DNA of 64,000 bases from Alienimonas californiensis (GTDB lineage Bacteria; Planctomycetota; Planctomycetia; Planctomycetales; Planctomycetaceae): positions 124,001 through 188,000 of the forward strand of contig NZ_CP036265.1 in the NCBI RefSeq assembly GCF_007743815.1, given 5' to 3'. Under the pieces are notes generated by a model. The model was not told where the DNA came from. It did no database searches and saw only the letters and a list, made by a program, of their open reading frames with translations. This document shows, piece after piece, positions 39,921 to 49,987 of this stretch. The first letter of the stretch is position 1. Each line of letters opens with the position of its first letter. Made by a program: the position numbers and the translations under genes.

Positions 39921-40808
39921 TCAGGCGCGGACCGGGGCGAGGTTCATGCCGTCGAGGATCTGCTCCGTCGCGGCGGCCTTGTTCAGCACGTAGAAGTGCA
40001 TACCGGGCACGCCCTCCTCCATCAGTCCGCGGCACTGGTTCACGGCCCAGTCCACGCCGATCTCGAACTGCCCGACGGGGTCGTCCTTCACCGCCTCCAG
40101 CGCGGCGGAGAACTTCCTCGGGAAGGTCGAGCCGCACATCGCGGTGATCCGCTTGATGCGGGCGAAGTCCGTCACGGGCATTACGCCGGGGACGATCGGG
40201 ACGTCGACGCCGATTTCGCCGCAGGCGTCGCGGAACCGCAGGAAGTGGTCGTTCTCGAAAAACAACTGGGTGAAGACGGCGTCCGCCCCGGCGTCGACCT
40301 TGCGTTTGAGGTTGGCGAGGTCGGTTTCGGGGTCGCCGCACTCCGGGTGCTTCTCTGGGTAGCCGGCGACGCCGACGCCGAACTCCGGGAACCGCTCCCG
40401 CACGAAGGCGACCAGTTCGTTGGCGTAGCGGAACCCGCCGGCGGGCGGCTGCCAGGGGGCGTCGTCCGGGCCGCCCTCGGGCAGATCGCCGCGGAGGGCC
40501 ATGATGTTCGAGACGCCGGCCTCCTGCGCCGCGTCGAGCCATTCGGCCATGTCCCCGGTCGCGCTGCCCACGCAGGTGAAGTGGGCGGTGACGTTCTGAC
40601 CGAAGTCGGATTTCAGTTCGCGGCACCAGTCGAGGGTGCGATCGCGGGTACTGCCGCCGGCGCCGTACGTGCAGCTGACGAACGCCGGGTCGTACTCCGC
40701 CAGCCGGGCCAGTTCGACGCGGAGGGCCTCGTCGCCGGCCGGCGTTTTCGGGGGGAACATTTCAAACGACAGGCCGAAGCGGTCGGCGTAGACGTCGGAC
40801 AGATGCAT
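39921..40808 (-). CDS. metF: 5,10-methylenetetrahydrofolate reductase
   Basis: MetF makes the 5-methyl-tetrahydrofolate used by MetH. The 295-residue TIM-barrel flavoprotein shows FGLSFEMFPPKTPAG, FVSCTYGAGGSTRDRT, HFTCVGSATGDMAEWL, IMALRGDLPEG, VAGYPEKHPE and FTQLFFENDHF, with the folate and FAD contacts of the family. It is the first gene of the methyl-cycle pair and precedes metH by 147 bases. The ATG at 40808 is supported by the MHLSDVYADRFGLSFE opening. The upstream 356 bases are shared with the divergent ahcY. Confidence 0.95.
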   Translation of the reverse strand: MHLSDVYADRFGLSFEMFPPKTPAGDEALRVELARLAEYDPAFVSCTYGAGGSTRDRTLDWCRELKSDFGQNVTAHFTCVGSATGDMAEWLDAAQEAGVSNIMALRGDLPEGGPDDAPWQPPAGGFRYANELVAFVRERFPEFGVGVAGYPEKHPECGDPETDLANLKRKVDAGADAVFTQLFFENDHFLRFRDACGEIGVDVPIVPGVMPVTDFARIKRITAMCGSTFPRKFSAALEAVKDDPVGQFEIGVDWAVNQCRGLMEEGVPGMHFYVLNKAAATEQILDGMNLAPVRA

Positions 40809-41164
40809 GCGCGGCGGGCGACCGGAGAGAGCGACGGGAGCGGGCGGGGCGGCACGCCGGGGCGGGAAGCGGCGGCGAATCAGGGGGACCGCGGCGGAGC
40901 GACGCCGGTTCACCAAGGGCGTTGGCGGCTCGGGGAGGCCCCGGACCTGCGGCGAGGCCGGAGTCGCCCGGCAGCGTAAGCGACCGGCGCCCCGCCCGAC
41001 GACCGCGCAAAACGGGTTTGCCCCGATGGTCGGCACATTTTACGCTCTCTCCCTGATTGCCGGAACCGGACCGGTGAAGTTCTGCTCGCGCGTCCGGTCA
41101 GCGCCGGACCCGCCGCGCCCTTCGGCCGGCTCCCCTCCCCTCGTTTTCGTCGCCTGTGCCGCCC
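40809..41164. promoter_or_regulatory. Divergent metF/ahcY promoter region
   Basis: This 356-base gene-free gap separates two genes of the activated methyl cycle and must hold both promoters. A possible plus-strand promoter for ahcY is TTGCCC at 41018-41023, a 17-base spacer and TACGCT at 41041-41046. I looked for SAH, SAM and cobalamin riboswitch motifs and did not recognise any, though short hairpins occur around 41066-41098. Confidence 0.4.
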
Positions 41165-42535
41165 ATGACCGCCGCCGCTGCCACTGAAGTTCTGCCCTAC
41201 AAGGTGGCGAACGTGTCCGAGGAGCAGTTCGAGCACCTGGCCGCCCTGGGCCGCCGGGAGATCGAACTGGCCGAGGTCGAGATGCCCGGCCTGATGTCGC
41301 TGCGGGAGAAATACGCCGGCCAGAAGCCGCTGGCCGGCGCCCGCATCGCCGGGTGTCTGCACATGACGATCCAGACGGCGGTCCTGATCGAGACCCTCAT
41401 CGAGCTGGGCGCGGAGATCCGCTGGAGCTCCTGCAACATCTTCTCCACCCAGAATCACGCGGCGATCGCGTTGGCGAAGATCGGGATCCCGATCTTCGCC
41501 TGGAAGGGCGAGACGGAGGAGGAGTTCAACTGGTGCATCGAGCAGACGATCTTCTTCCCGTCCAAGGACGGCGGCGAACCGAAGCCGCTGAACATGATCC
41601 TCGACGACGGCGGGGACCTCACCAAGCTGGTCCACGACGCCTACCCGGAGCTGCTGGAGGACATCCGCGGCCTCACCGAGGAGACCACCACCGGCGTGCA
41701 CCGCCTGCACCAGATGCACCGGGCCGGCAAGCTCGGCTGCCCGGCGATCAACGTCAACGACTCGGTCACCAAAAGTAAGTTCGACAACCTCTACGGCTGC
41801 CGCGAGAGCCTCGCCGACGGCATCAAGCGGGCCACCGACGTGATGGTCGCCGGCAAGGTCTGCGTGGTCTGCGGCTTCGGCGACGTCGGCAAGGGCTCCG
41901 CCGACGCCCTCAAGGGCCTCGGCGCCCGCGTCATCGTCACCGAGATCGACCCCATCTGCGCCCTGCAGGCCGCGATGGAAGGCTACGAGGTCACCACCCT
42001 CGAAGATTGCTGCGAAGAGGCGGACATCTTCGTCACCGCCACCGGCTGCGACGACGTCATCCGGGGCGAACATATCGACCGGATGAAGCACAACGCGATC
42101 ATCTGCAACATCGGGCACTTCGACAGCGAGATTCAGGTCGCCTACCTGAACAAGCACAAGGAGGTCACCAGGGAGCGCCTCAAGAAGGACAGCGACGAGG
42201 GCGGCCCGGTCGACCGCTACACCTACCCGGACGGCACCAGCCGCATCGTGCTGGCCGAGGGCCGTCTGGTGAACCTCGGCTGCGCCACCGGCCACCCCTC
42301 CTTCGTGATGAGCAACAGCTTCACGAACCAGGTCGTCGCCCAGCTCGCCCTGTGGCAGAACCCGGACGAGTGGGGCGTCGACGTGCATGTCCTGCCCAAG
42401 GAACTGGACGAAGAGGTCGCCCGCCTGCACCTGGACAAGATCGGCGTGAAGCTCACCAAGCTCACCCCGGAGCAGGCCGAGAACCTCGGCATCCCGCAGA
42501 ACGGCCCGTTCAAGCCCGACTACTACCGGTATTGA
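41165..42535 (+). CDS. ahcY: Adenosylhomocysteinase
   Basis: AhcY hydrolyses S-adenosylhomocysteine to adenosine and homocysteine, closing the methyl cycle with MetH. From ATG 41165 the protein has 456 residues (a GTG nine bases earlier is also in frame). Signatures are [41 protein letters not shown], the NAD-binding [15 protein letters not shown] near residue 238, and [14 protein letters not shown]. The C-terminal PFKPDYYRY is the standard ending that reaches into the neighbouring subunit's active site. It is divergent from metF. Two hairpins follow the stop codon. Confidence 0.97.
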   Translation: MTAAAATEVLPYKVANVSEEQFEHLAALGRREIELAEVEMPGLMSLREKYAGQKPLAGARIAGCLHMTIQTAVLIETLIELGAEIRWSSCNIFSTQNHAAIALAKIGIPIFAWKGETEEEFNWCIEQTIFFPSKDGGEPKPLNMILDDGGDLTKLVHDAYPELLEDIRGLTEETTTGVHRLHQMHRAGKLGCPAINVNDSVTKSKFDNLYGCRESLADGIKRATDVMVAGKVCVVCGFGDVGKGSADALKGLGARVIVTEIDPICALQAAMEGYEVTTLEDCCEEADIFVTATGCDDVIRGEHIDRMKHNAIICNIGHFDSEIQVAYLNKHKEVTRERLKKDSDEGGPVDRYTYPDGTSRIVLAEGRLVNLGCATGHPSFVMSNSFTNQVVAQLALWQNPDEWGVDVHVLPKELDEEVARLHLDKIGVKLTKLTPEQAENLGIPQNGPFKPDYYRY

Positions 42536-42542
42536 GTCGTCC

Positions 42543-42605
42543 CCCGGCCGTCGGCCGGGCGTGCGATCGTTTTCCAGCGCCCCGAACGCCCAAGCGTCCG
42601 GGGCG
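42543..42605 (+). terminator. Double-hairpin terminator after ahcY
   Basis: A 7-base perfect hairpin (42543-42559) is followed by a 12-base stem with one mismatch (42578-42605, loop ccaa) and then a tcgttctt tail. Together they form a plausible Rho-independent terminator for ahcY. They end seven bases before the stop of the convergent DUF4058 gene. Confidence 0.65.
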
Positions 42606-42611
42606 TCGTTC

Positions 42612-43436
42612 TTACGTCACGTGATCTTTCAGCAGGTCCGTCGCCCAGGCGGCGGCGTCCGGCGGGAGCGGCGGCGCAATGCGGGCGAGGTCGGCGTAGA
42701 GGTTCCGACGCCGGAACGGCCCGTCGTCATAGGCTCGATCGAACGCGGCCTGCAGATCCAACGCGATCGGCGGGGTGTCCGCCTCCAGCGGGATCGAAAT
42801 GCGCGGCAACGGGTTGCGCAGCGGGATGGGGTACACCTCGTACCGGTTCGGAATGTCCCCGCGGGCGACGCAGGCGTGGTAGGCCGCGTCCCGAAGGACT
42901 TGCGCCCGATCGTCGTCCGGTAACGCCGTCGTTGGCTGACCGGCCCGTAGCAAATCGACTTCGATGAGGTGCTGTCGGGTCCCCAGAACGTCGTGCTGCT
43001 TGGCGAGGTAGCTGTCCCTCCCGGGTCCGCGGGCCTTGTTGCTGGGCGAAAGGATTTCCAGCACGGCCACGACGCGTTCCTGTCCCCCGGCTCGCGACCT
43101 GATCTCCACGAAGCGCTCGCGGTGCGGGTCGTGATCCGCCACCACGACCACCGGAGCCGTCGCGGCAGCCACCAGCGTCGCGTCCCCGGCTCCCGGCCCG
43201 TCAGACGGGGCGTCAGGCTGCGCCGGCGCCGACTCGCGCCGCAGCACGTTTGCATCCGGCTCGACGTTTCGCCCGCCGGGGCCGATCCAGACTCGTTCGT
43301 CAGCCGAGGCGAGATACCCCTCCGGAAGCGTCCGCTGCAGCTGACTCATGACGGCGGTGATCAACGCCCCATGCAGCGCCGGGAATTGGCCAGGATCTTC
43401 CAGAAATGGATCCATTCCGGGGAACGGCGAGGGCAT
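42612..43436 (-). CDS. DUF4058 family protein
   Basis: The 274-residue protein opens with [20 protein letters not shown], the diagnostic start of DUF4058 proteins, which are frequent in Cyanobacteria and Planctomycetota. It continues with [50 protein letters not shown] and [10 protein letters not shown], and ends with a pattern of [15 protein letters not shown]. The EILSPSNK-like part has the layout of a restriction-endonuclease (PD-(D/E)XK or DUF820-like) fold, but a catalytic role is not established. There is no signal peptide. The function is unknown. Confidence 0.85.
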   Translation of the reverse strand: MPSPFPGMDPFLEDPGQFPALHGALITAVMSQLQRTLPEGYLASADERVWIGPGGRNVEPDANVLRRESAPAQPDAPSDGPGAGDATLVAAATAPVVVVADHDPHRERFVEIRSRAGGQERVVAVLEILSPSNKARGPGRDSYLAKQHDVLGTRQHLIEVDLLRAGQPTTALPDDDRAQVLRDAAYHACVARGDIPNRYEVYPIPLRNPLPRISIPLEADTPPIALDLQAAFDRAYDDGPFRRRNLYADLARIAPPLPPDAAAWATDLLKDHVT

Positions 43437-43570
43437 CGGCGGGAGCTCCTGACGGAGAACGTGCGGGAAGGCGCAAGGACATTCTACCCGGCCCCGCGAT
43501 CGGTCGCCGGGGGCGAGGCGTGCCGGTAAACTCTGCCCGTTCGCCCCGTTCCGTACTTTGTGGCTTGCCG

Positions 43571-44524
43571 ATGTCCGCTCCCAATCGCCGCACGCTCCTC
43601 AAATCCGCCCTCGGCGCCGCCGCGGCGACCGCCGGCGTCGCGGCGTTCGCCCCCCGCCCCGCCCGGGCCGATCACCACGGCGACAAGAAGAGCGGCAAGC
43701 CCTTCGACATCTCCCTCGCCCAGTGGTCCTTCCACAAAGCGCTCGGTGCGAACGAGTTCTCCAACCTGGAGTTCCCCGCGGAGACCAAGAAGCTGGGCAT
43801 CTCCGCCGTGGAGTACGTCAACCGCTTCTTCAAGAACACCTCCGACGAGTACCTCACGGAGCTGAAGGGCCGCTGCGAGGACGAGGGCGTCACCAGCGTC
43901 CTGATCATGGTCGACGGCGAGGGCCAGCTCGGCGCCGCCGACGAGGCGGAGCGGAAGAAGTCCGTCAAAAACCACGAGAAGTGGCTGAAAAGCGCCCAGG
44001 CGCTGGGCTGCCACTCGATCCGCGTGAACGCCGGCAGCAGCGGAACCTTCACGGAGCAGATGGAGCGGGCCGCCGACGGCCTGCGTCAGCTCTGCGAGTT
44101 GGCCGACGGCTACGACCAGAACGTCATCGTGGAGAACCACGGCGGCCTGAGCTCCAACGCCGGCTGGCTGGCCGGGGTGATGGAGCTGTGCGACCACCCC
44201 CGCGTCGGCACGCTGCCGGACTTCGGCAACTTCCGCATCAACGGCGAGCGGACCTTCGACCCGTACAAGGGCGTGCGGATCCTCACGCCCTACGCCAAGG
44301 GCATGTCCGCCAAGAGCTACGACTTCCCCGAACCGGCTCCCTCCACCATCACTGAGGGCCGCGGGCTGAAGTTCGACCTCGTCACGATGTGCAAGATCGT
44401 CACCGACGCCGGCTACCACGGCTACATCGGCGTGGAATACGAGGGCGGCAAGCTGAGCGAGCGGGACGGGATCGTCCGCACCCGCGAGATCCTCGAAGCC
44501 GCCCGCGAGCAGCTTTCGGCGTGA
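43571..44524 (+). CDS. Tat-exported xylose-isomerase-like TIM barrel protein
   Basis: The 317-residue protein starts with a twin-arginine signal ([20 protein letters not shown]). A sugar phosphate isomerase/epimerase (AP endonuclease 2-like) barrel follows: [63 protein letters not shown] and YIGVEYEGG. The glutamates, histidine and aspartate of these strands are typical metal ligands. Such Tat-dependent isomerase-like proteins are common in Planctomycetota, but their substrates are mostly unknown. Its stop overlaps the start of the MutS-like gene by four bases (GTGA), so the two are translationally coupled. Confidence 0.85.
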   Translation: MSAPNRRTLLKSALGAAAATAGVAAFAPRPARADHHGDKKSGKPFDISLAQWSFHKALGANEFSNLEFPAETKKLGISAVEYVNRFFKNTSDEYLTELKGRCEDEGVTSVLIMVDGEGQLGAADEAERKKSVKNHEKWLKSAQALGCHSIRVNAGSSGTFTEQMERAADGLRQLCELADGYDQNVIVENHGGLSSNAGWLAGVMELCDHPRVGTLPDFGNFRINGERTFDPYKGVRILTPYAKGMSAKSYDFPEPAPSTITEGRGLKFDLVTMCKIVTDAGYHGYIGVEYEGGKLSERDGIVRTREILEAAREQLSA

Positions 44525-46473
44525 GCGTCGCCGCGAGCGCCCCGAGCCCCCCGCCCGCCCCGATCGCTTCGACTGCCGCCCCGCCGGACTCCGCCCCCGC
44601 CCCGCCGTCCCCGGCCCGACCGGGGGGGGCGGCGGCGGACCCGGCAGCGGTGCATGCCGCGGCGAAGACGGAGCGGCAGGCCGCCGTCGATCGCTGGCGC
44701 CGGTGGGACGACCGTCTCTCCGCCGGCCGCGGCGTCGTCTTTCTCGCCGCCGTCGCCGTCGCGATCGGTTGGGCGACGGGATCGTGGACCGGATGGTGGC
44801 TGCTGGGTCCGGCGGTCGCCTTCGCGGCACTCTGCCTGATCCACGAGGGCGTCGCGTCGAAACAGGCGTTTGCCGCCCGAGCCGTCACCCACCACGACCA
44901 CGCCCGGCTGCGGATCGGCGGCGGGCTGGTCCCCGACGCGGACGCCGGCGCCGATCTGCTCCCCCCGGACCGGCCGCACGCCGCGGACCTGGATCTGTTC
45001 GGGGAGGCCGGGCTGTTCCGTCAACTGTCCTGCGCCCGCACCGCCGGCGGCCGGGCGACCTTGGCAGGCTGGTTGCTCGCCCCCGCCGAGCCGGACGAAG
45101 TGCGCACCCGGCAGCGGGCCGCGGAGGCACTGGCCGGCGAGGTGCGGCTCCGCGAACGCCTCGCCCTGCTGCCCGGCGATCCGCCGGCGCCGCCGGGCGA
45201 TCCCGTCGCGATCGTCCCCCCGCGGCCGTTGCCGGCGGGGGTGCGACTCGCCGCCCTCGTGCTGGGGGCGGCCGCGGTGTTCGGGCTGGGCTGGTGGCTG
45301 ATCGCCGCCGGTTCGGTCGGCATCCTGCTGGCGGCGGCGGGCGGACAGGGGGCGTTGCAGTACGTCTTTCGCGACCGCGTGACCGCGGCGGGGGACTATT
45401 CCGAACGCACCGGGGGCGGCCTCACGTTGCTGGCCGGCGTCCTGCGGCTGCTGGAGCGCTGCGAGCCCCCCGCCCCCGCTGTCGCAGTGCTGAGGGACTC
45501 GTTGAACGATCAGGAGACCGGGGAGACGCCCTCCGAGGCGGTCGCCCGGCTGGCCTCGATCGCCCGGCGATTGGAGACGAGCCGGAACAATCAGTTTGTC
45601 GCGGTGGCCTCCGCCGTGTTCGCCCTGCCGCTGTTCCACGCCCACGCGATCGCCCGCTGGGCGGAGACGCACGGCGGCCGTCTGTCCGACTGGGCCGCCG
45701 CCGCCGGCCGGTTCGAGGCGCTGCTGTCGCTGGCCCGCTGGCGGTTCGAGCGCCCGGCGTTCGTCGTGCCGCGGTATTCGTCAGAAAGCGGCGCCGCCCG
45801 GTTCGTCGCCACGGGGCTCGGGCACCCCCTGCTCCCGCAAGCCGACTGCATCCGCAACGACGTGGCCCTCGCCGTCGGCGCCCCCTCCGACGGCTCGACG
45901 CATGAGGATTCGTCCCCCGGCGCCCCCGCCCTGCTGTTGGTCAGCGGGTCGAACATGTCCGGCAAGAGCACGCTGCTGCGGGCAGTGGGCGTGAACGCCA
46001 CGCTCGCCGGCGCCGGGGCAGCGGTCTGCGCGACCTCGCTGTCGCTGGCCCCCTGTCGGGTGCGGAGCGTGATGCGGGTCACGGACAGTCTGGCGGACGG
46101 CAAAAGCCTGTTCTTCGAGAGCGTCCGCCGTCTGGCCGGCGTGCTGGACGACGCGGCCGCGGCCGGGCCGCCGGTCCTGTTCCTATTGGACGAAATCCTG
46201 CAGGGCACGAACTCCGCCGACCGCCGCATCGGCGCCGAGGCCGTGGTCCGCACCCTGCTGGACCGCGGCGCCTTCGGGTTGGTGACGACGCACGACCTCG
46301 CCCTGACGGAGCTGGCCGACGACCTCGGCACCCGGGCGGCGAACGTGCACTTCCGCGACCACCTCGCCGACGGCCGCATGACCTTCGACCACCGCCTGCG
46401 GCCGGGCGTGGTCCCGCGGAGCAACGCCCTAGAGCTGATGCGCCTGGTCGGCATCGTCCCCCGGGAGGGATAG
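44521..46473 (+). CDS. Membrane-spanning MutS-family ATPase
   Basis: The 650-residue protein ends in a MutS-type ATPase domain, with Walker [13 protein letters not shown] near residue 474 and Walker [18 protein letters not shown] near 553. [16 protein letters not shown] motif follows. The middle ([33 protein letters not shown]) matches the core of the MutS-related group that has no mismatch-binding domain. There is a proline/alanine-rich start, and two hydrophobic pairs (around residues 76-115 and 240-275) make it a probable membrane protein. It is not the classical repair MutS; its role is unknown. The GTG at 44521 overlaps the previous gene's stop codon. Confidence 0.85.
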   Translation: MSVAASAPSPPPAPIASTAAPPDSAPAPPSPARPGGAAADPAAVHAAAKTERQAAVDRWRRWDDRLSAGRGVVFLAAVAVAIGWATGSWTGWWLLGPAVAFAALCLIHEGVASKQAFAARAVTHHDHARLRIGGGLVPDADAGADLLPPDRPHAADLDLFGEAGLFRQLSCARTAGGRATLAGWLLAPAEPDEVRTRQRAAEALAGEVRLRERLALLPGDPPAPPGDPVAIVPPRPLPAGVRLAALVLGAAAVFGLGWWLIAAGSVGILLAAAGGQGALQYVFRDRVTAAGDYSERTGGGLTLLAGVLRLLERCEPPAPAVAVLRDSLNDQETGETPSEAVARLASIARRLETSRNNQFVAVASAVFALPLFHAHAIARWAETHGGRLSDWAAAAGRFEALLSLARWRFERPAFVVPRYSSESGAARFVATGLGHPLLPQADCIRNDVALAVGAPSDGSTHEDSSPGAPALLLVSGSNMSGKSTLLRAVGVNATLAGAGAAVCATSLSLAPCRVRSVMRVTDSLADGKSLFFESVRRLAGVLDDAAAAGPPVLFLLDEILQGTNSADRRIGAEAVVRTLLDRGAFGLVTTHDLALTELADDLGTRAANVHFRDHLADGRMTFDHRLRPGVVPRSNALELMRLVGIVPREG

Positions 46474-46506
46474 CGCGAACCGCAGACGGTGGTGGCGGAT
46501 TTCGCT

Positions 46507-46540
46507 TCGTGAGCCCGGAGCGCAAGCTCCGGGCTCACGA
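46507..46540. terminator. Hairpin between convergent genes (15-base stem)
   Basis: A perfect stem of 15 bases with a gcaa loop lies between the MutS-like gene (+) and a small membrane protein gene (-). The sequence gagcccggagc/gctccgggctc gives the pattern of a planctomycete extragenic palindrome. It could stop transcription from both sides. Confidence 0.65.
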
Positions 46541-46553
46541 TCGACTGGCCGCG

Positions 46554-46832
46554 TCAGTGGGAGCCGACCTCGGCGGCTCGCAGGACGCCGACCACGCCGA
46601 CGCCGATCCAGAACACGTTCAGCAGCGTGTAGGCCCAGTCCTTCTTCAGGATCGCGCACCAGGAGAGCAGGACGGCGTCGACGGTGTTGAACGCCCAGAC
46701 GAACAGGAACGGACTCTCCGGGCCCAGCCAACTGACCAGTGAGAAACTGAAGATCCGCATCAGGACCCCCGTCATCTCGACGGCTCGAATATTGCGTTCC
46801 ACCAAAGCGTTCAGGCGGCGGAGGGGAGACAT
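46554..46832 (-). CDS. Small membrane protein of unknown function
   Basis: From ATG 46832 the 92-residue product has a basic N-terminus (MSPLRRLNALVERNIRAVEM) and three hydrophobic segments: TGVLMRIFSFSLVSWLG, FLFVWAFNTVDAVLLSWCAI and YTLLNVFWIGVGVVGVL. The second and third give an inner-membrane hairpin. The pattern recalls the small uncharacterised CBU_0592-type integral membrane proteins, by eye only. It lies between a hairpin and the PepSY gene and converges with the MutS-like gene. Confidence 0.55.
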   Translation of the reverse strand: MSPLRRLNALVERNIRAVEMTGVLMRIFSFSLVSWLGPESPFLFVWAFNTVDAVLLSWCAILKKDWAYTLLNVFWIGVGVVGVLRAAEVGSH

Positions 46833-46997
46833 ACCGGGGTCGTGCGACGCACGTCGTGGGAGGGGCGAACCAGAGTGAGCAGAAGATGTATACCCCTTCT
46901 GCCGTCCGTCACCGCTCCCGCCGTCGCCGCATGAGCGAACGAGCCGCAAATAGACGGTTCTACGGCGGTCTCACCCTCGGTCGGGCGCCGCAGCCGT

Positions 46998-48467
46998 TCA
47001 GTGGCCTCGCGCCGCGCGACGCCGGCTGAGGGACCATTCGCACAGCGCGACCAGCGCCGCGGAAAGTCCGAACGCCGGCAGGAGCACGCAGAGCAGCGCG
47101 ATTCCGCCCCAGAGCCAAACCGGAACGGCCTCCGCGGAGGTGTCGCGGGGGAAGCCGGTCCGCCCGGCGGGCCGCCGCTTCCACCACATCCATAGGCCCG
47201 TGACGGGCAGCGCGACCAGCGCCACGCAGGCGATCAGCCACAGAACCTTTGACGCCGGGCCGAACACGCTGCCGACGTGCAGCGGGTAGGCCCAGGTGTG
47301 CCACCAGTAGCGTTCGTTGTCCGCGAGGTCCTCGTGCCCGAACGCGTCGCCGGTGTGCCGGTGCAATTTGAAGCCGGTCGAATTCATCGCCCCGTAGGTG
47401 CCGCGGGCGTAGTCGTTGATCGCCGACACCTCGTAATGGGCCCCGGGCTCGTGCGGGATGGAGATGGTCACGTCGCGGGCGGGGTCGAACGCCCGCGCCT
47501 CCGCCACGGCCTGCCCGAACGTGAACCTCGGGGCGGCGTCCTCTTCGGCGGTCTCGCCGGGCGGCGGATCGTCGGCGGTCGGCGCCGTTGCGGCGAAGAG
47601 CGGCGCGCTGACGACGTGAAACGACTTGCCCCAGACAAGCGTGTAAAAGAGGCCCGTCACGAAGATCGTCATGCAGACCGGCCAGAGGTAGATCCCCGTC
47701 AGGGCGTGCAGATCGCGCAGCCGGGTGTAGGGCTTGGCCGACCACCGCGCCTTCCAGACGCCCCGCACCTTCTCCTTGCGGCGGGGCCACCAGAGGTAGG
47801 CGCCCGTCAGAAACAGGACGATCGTCCAGCAGGTCGCCAGTTCGACGACGATCCGTCCGGGGGTCCCGGCAAACAGTGTGCGGTGGATCTCCAGGACGAC
47901 GCGGAAAAATCCGCTGAGCTTCTGCGGCCCGCCGGAGACGGCCTGCACCTCCGCGGTGGAGGGATGGACATAGACCGTGGTCCCCCGGCCCCGGCGGCCC
48001 CCGCCGCCCTCGCCGGCGTCGGCTTCGCTGTCCGCCGCGTCGGTCGCGGACGGGCGGGGCTCCATCTTCACCTCGACCGTCCGCCGGGCGTCGGCGTGCC
48101 AGGTCAGGCCGGTGGCCCGCTGCTCGGGCAGGGCGGCTTCGGCGGCGTCGACGATCGCCTGGGCGGCGGCCGGCTCGCCCCCCGCCGTCGACTCCGCGGC
48201 GAATAGCTGCTCGCGATTGGCGACGTCGCCGATCTCCGCGGCGAACAGATAGATCCCGCCGGTCAGCGCCGCCACAATTACGATCGGGGCGACGAACAGC
48301 CCGGCGTAGAAGTGCCAGCGCCAGATCACGCGGAACAGCGTCTGCCCCGGCCGGGCGAGCCGCGGCTGCGTTTCCCGCCCCGGGGCGACCGGCCGGGGGA
48401 CGGCCGGTCCGGGGGCGACCGGGCGGGGGACGTCGGCGGTCGGTGACTCAGCGAGCAGACGGCTCAT
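46998..48467 (-). CDS. PepSY-associated transmembrane protein
   Basis: This 489-residue protein is of the PepSY-TM (PiuB-like) group, often induced under iron limitation. A helix at residues about 45-75 (IWRWHFYAGLFVAPIVIVAALTGG, including the conserved WRWHFYAG) is followed by an extracytoplasmic PepSY-type part. A helix pair near 205-275 contains ALTGIYLWPVCMTIFVTGLF, and C-terminal helices near 395-470 complete the layout. Iron or heme-related reduction is a common guess for the family, not proven. It lies 108 bases after the DUF1559/lipoprotein pair on the same strand; a hairpin separates them. Confidence 0.82.
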   Translation of the reverse strand: MSRLLAESPTADVPRPVAPGPAVPRPVAPGRETQPRLARPGQTLFRVIWRWHFYAGLFVAPIVIVAALTGGIYLFAAEIGDVANREQLFAAESTAGGEPAAAQAIVDAAEAALPEQRATGLTWHADARRTVEVKMEPRPSATDAADSEADAGEGGGGRRGRGTTVYVHPSTAEVQAVSGGPQKLSGFFRVVLEIHRTLFAGTPGRIVVELATCWTIVLFLTGAYLWWPRRKEKVRGVWKARWSAKPYTRLRDLHALTGIYLWPVCMTIFVTGLFYTLVWGKSFHVVSAPLFAATAPTADDPPPGETAEEDAAPRFTFGQAVAEARAFDPARDVTISIPHEPGAHYEVSAINDYARGTYGAMNSTGFKLHRHTGDAFGHEDLADNERYWWHTWAYPLHVGSVFGPASKVLWLIACVALVALPVTGLWMWWKRRPAGRTGFPRDTSAEAVPVWLWGGIALLCVLLPAFGLSAALVALCEWSLSRRRAARGH

Positions 48468-48543
48468 CGCAAGCCTCAGGGGAAGACGACCGCACGGGCG
48501 GCGGGGCGGCAGGCGACGCCCCCCGCGAGGGATGGGAGAACAC

Positions 48544-48567
48544 GGCGCCCCGGGCGAACGGGGCGCC
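48544..48567 (-). terminator. Hairpin after the lipoprotein gene
   Basis: A perfect 9-base stem with a 6-base loop lies just after the lipoprotein stop on the minus strand, 77 bases before the PepSY start. It has no T-tract. It could end the DUF1559-lipoprotein transcript or only reduce readthrough into the PepSY gene. Confidence 0.45.
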
Positions 48568-48575
48568 GGGGAGGC

Positions 48576-49073
48576 TCAGCGGGTGGGCTCGTCCGGCGGG
48601 GCCTGGGGCCGGCCCGGCTTGGTAACGATCTTCACCCCGTCGATCCGAAGGGGGTCGAGTTCCTCCCGTCCCGCCTCGACGGCGACCGTCCACTGCGACT
48701 CACGGACTTCGTCGTAGGCGCCGCCGAGCTGGTCCGGCGAACCCAACACCGACGGGTCCTTCCGCCAGACGAGGGTGACGTCGTAGGTTCCCGGCGGCGC
48801 CCCGTCGCCCTGCTCGTAGGTCTGCAGGACGAACGTGCCGTCGGCGTCCACCTTGCCCCACGGCTTGGACTTACGAACGTCGATCGGCCCGCCCTGGGGA
48901 TACAGGGTCAGCACCGCGTTCTCCGGAACCTCGCCGTTGATCAGCACGGCGCCGCGGACCGGCTGGGTTTCGACCTGCCAGTCCTCGCGGCCGGAGCACC
49001 CGACCAGCCCCAGCGCCGCGACGCAGCAGGCCCGGGAGAGGAACCGCGTGCCTGGGAAGTGAAACGACGCCAT
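48576..49073 (-). CDS. Small lipoprotein with carboxypeptidase-regulatory-like fold
   Basis: The 165-residue product starts at ATG 49073, overlapping the DUF1559 stop codon (ATGA). It has a lipoprotein signal (SRACCVAALGLVGCSG). Its mature part VRGAVLINGEVPENAVLTLY, GKVDADGTFVLQTYEQGDGA and PPGTYDVTLVW follows the beta-sandwich pattern of carboxypeptidase regulatory-like domains. In Planctomycetota such lipoproteins very often pair with DUF1559 prepilin-like proteins, as here. The function is unknown; a cell-surface structural role is likely. Confidence 0.8.
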   Translation of the reverse strand: MASFHFPGTRFLSRACCVAALGLVGCSGREDWQVETQPVRGAVLINGEVPENAVLTLYPQGGPIDVRKSKPWGKVDADGTFVLQTYEQGDGAPPGTYDVTLVWRKDPSVLGSPDQLGGAYDEVRESQWTVAVEAGREELDPLRIDGVKIVTKPGRPQAPPDEPTR

Positions 49074-49987
49074 CAGAAGCCCTCCTCGACTTCGCGGCCG
49101 TTGATGGAGCTGCGGGCGGAGACGGCGTCGTAGGAGACGGATTCGCTCATGAACTGAACGGAGCCGTCCGCCATCAGCAGGTTCACGCCGCCGGAGTGGA
49201 AGGAGTACGGCGCCCCGAACCAGTTGGCCACGTTGACGACCCGGTCGCCCGTGGACCAGAGGATGTCGAAGTCGCCCGGCTCGTTCCAGACGATCGCCTG
49301 CGTGAACCACCACCCGGCGTTCGCATGCGAGACCCAGGGGTCCTTCGCCCGGCCGTAGGTCCACGGCGGGAGACCGCCGTTCATCGTCGGGTTCTCGCGA
49401 TCCTCGACGTACAGCGAGGAGCGGCCGGCCGCCTCGTAGACCATGCAGGTGTTCGTCGTGCCGTCGAGGATGTCGGCGATCCGGTGCGGATCGCCGTCGA
49501 ACAGGGAGGCGTGGTTCGCCCAGTCGGAGGCGTTCCGCAGCACGGAGTAGTCCGTGGTCTGCCAGCCGTTGTCGGGCAGCGTATTCCCGGCCGACGGGTT
49601 GGAGGGGCACGAGTAATACTCGGGCATCAGCGTCTTCAGGTCCTCGTTCGCCGGGTCGTCCCAGGGGACGCTGTAGTCGTAGTTCCTGGCGAGATTCGCT
49701 TGGTCGGCCTGCGGCAGGATCGCCACGGCCCAGTTCGCCGTGTTGCTGGTCCAGGTCAGCGGGAAGTAGCGGTAGGTGTCGTGGTAGTTATGCATGGCCA
49801 GCCCAATCTGCTTGAGATTGTTGCCGCACTGCATCTTGCGGGCGGCTTCGCGGGCCTGCTGGACGGCGGGCAGCAGCAGACTGACCAGGATCGCGATCAC
49901 CGCGATCACCACCAGCAATTCGATCAGCGTGAAGCCGACGCGACGTGGGCTCCGGGAAGGTGACGACAGACGGGAGGACGGAGGCAT
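49073..49987 (-). CDS. DUF1559 prepilin-like secreted protein
   Basis: This 304-residue protein has the hallmark layout of DUF1559. The N-terminal prepilin signal is [20 protein letters not shown]. It is followed by [20 protein letters not shown] and [15 protein letters not shown]. The C-terminal H-x9-DG motif is [17 protein letters not shown]. These proteins are hugely expanded in Planctomycetota and resemble type II secretion pseudopilins. The ATG at 49987 is used, giving a normal leader. It is cotranscribed with the following small lipoprotein gene (ATGA overlap). The gene has a 328-base upstream region with a palindrome. Confidence 0.92.
   Translation of the reverse strand: MPPSSRLSSPSRSPRRVGFTLIELLVVIAVIAILVSLLLPAVQQAREAARKMQCGNNLKQIGLAMHNYHDTYRYFPLTWTSNTANWAVAILPQADQANLARNYDYSVPWDDPANEDLKTLMPEYYSCPSNPSAGNTLPDNGWQTTDYSVLRNASDWANHASLFDGDPHRIADILDGTTNTCMVYEAAGRSSLYVEDRENPTMNGGLPPWTYGRAKDPWVSHANAGWWFTQAIVWNEPGDFDILWSTGDRVVNVANWFGAPYSFHSGGVNLLMADGSVQFMSESVSYDAVSARSSINGREVEEGF

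Noticed and set aside
40809-41164. SAH or SAM riboswitch in the metF/ahcY gap
   Set aside because: No conserved core motif was recognised, although methyl-cycle genes often have one. A covariance-model search (for example Rfam SAH or SAM families) with a significant hit would change this.
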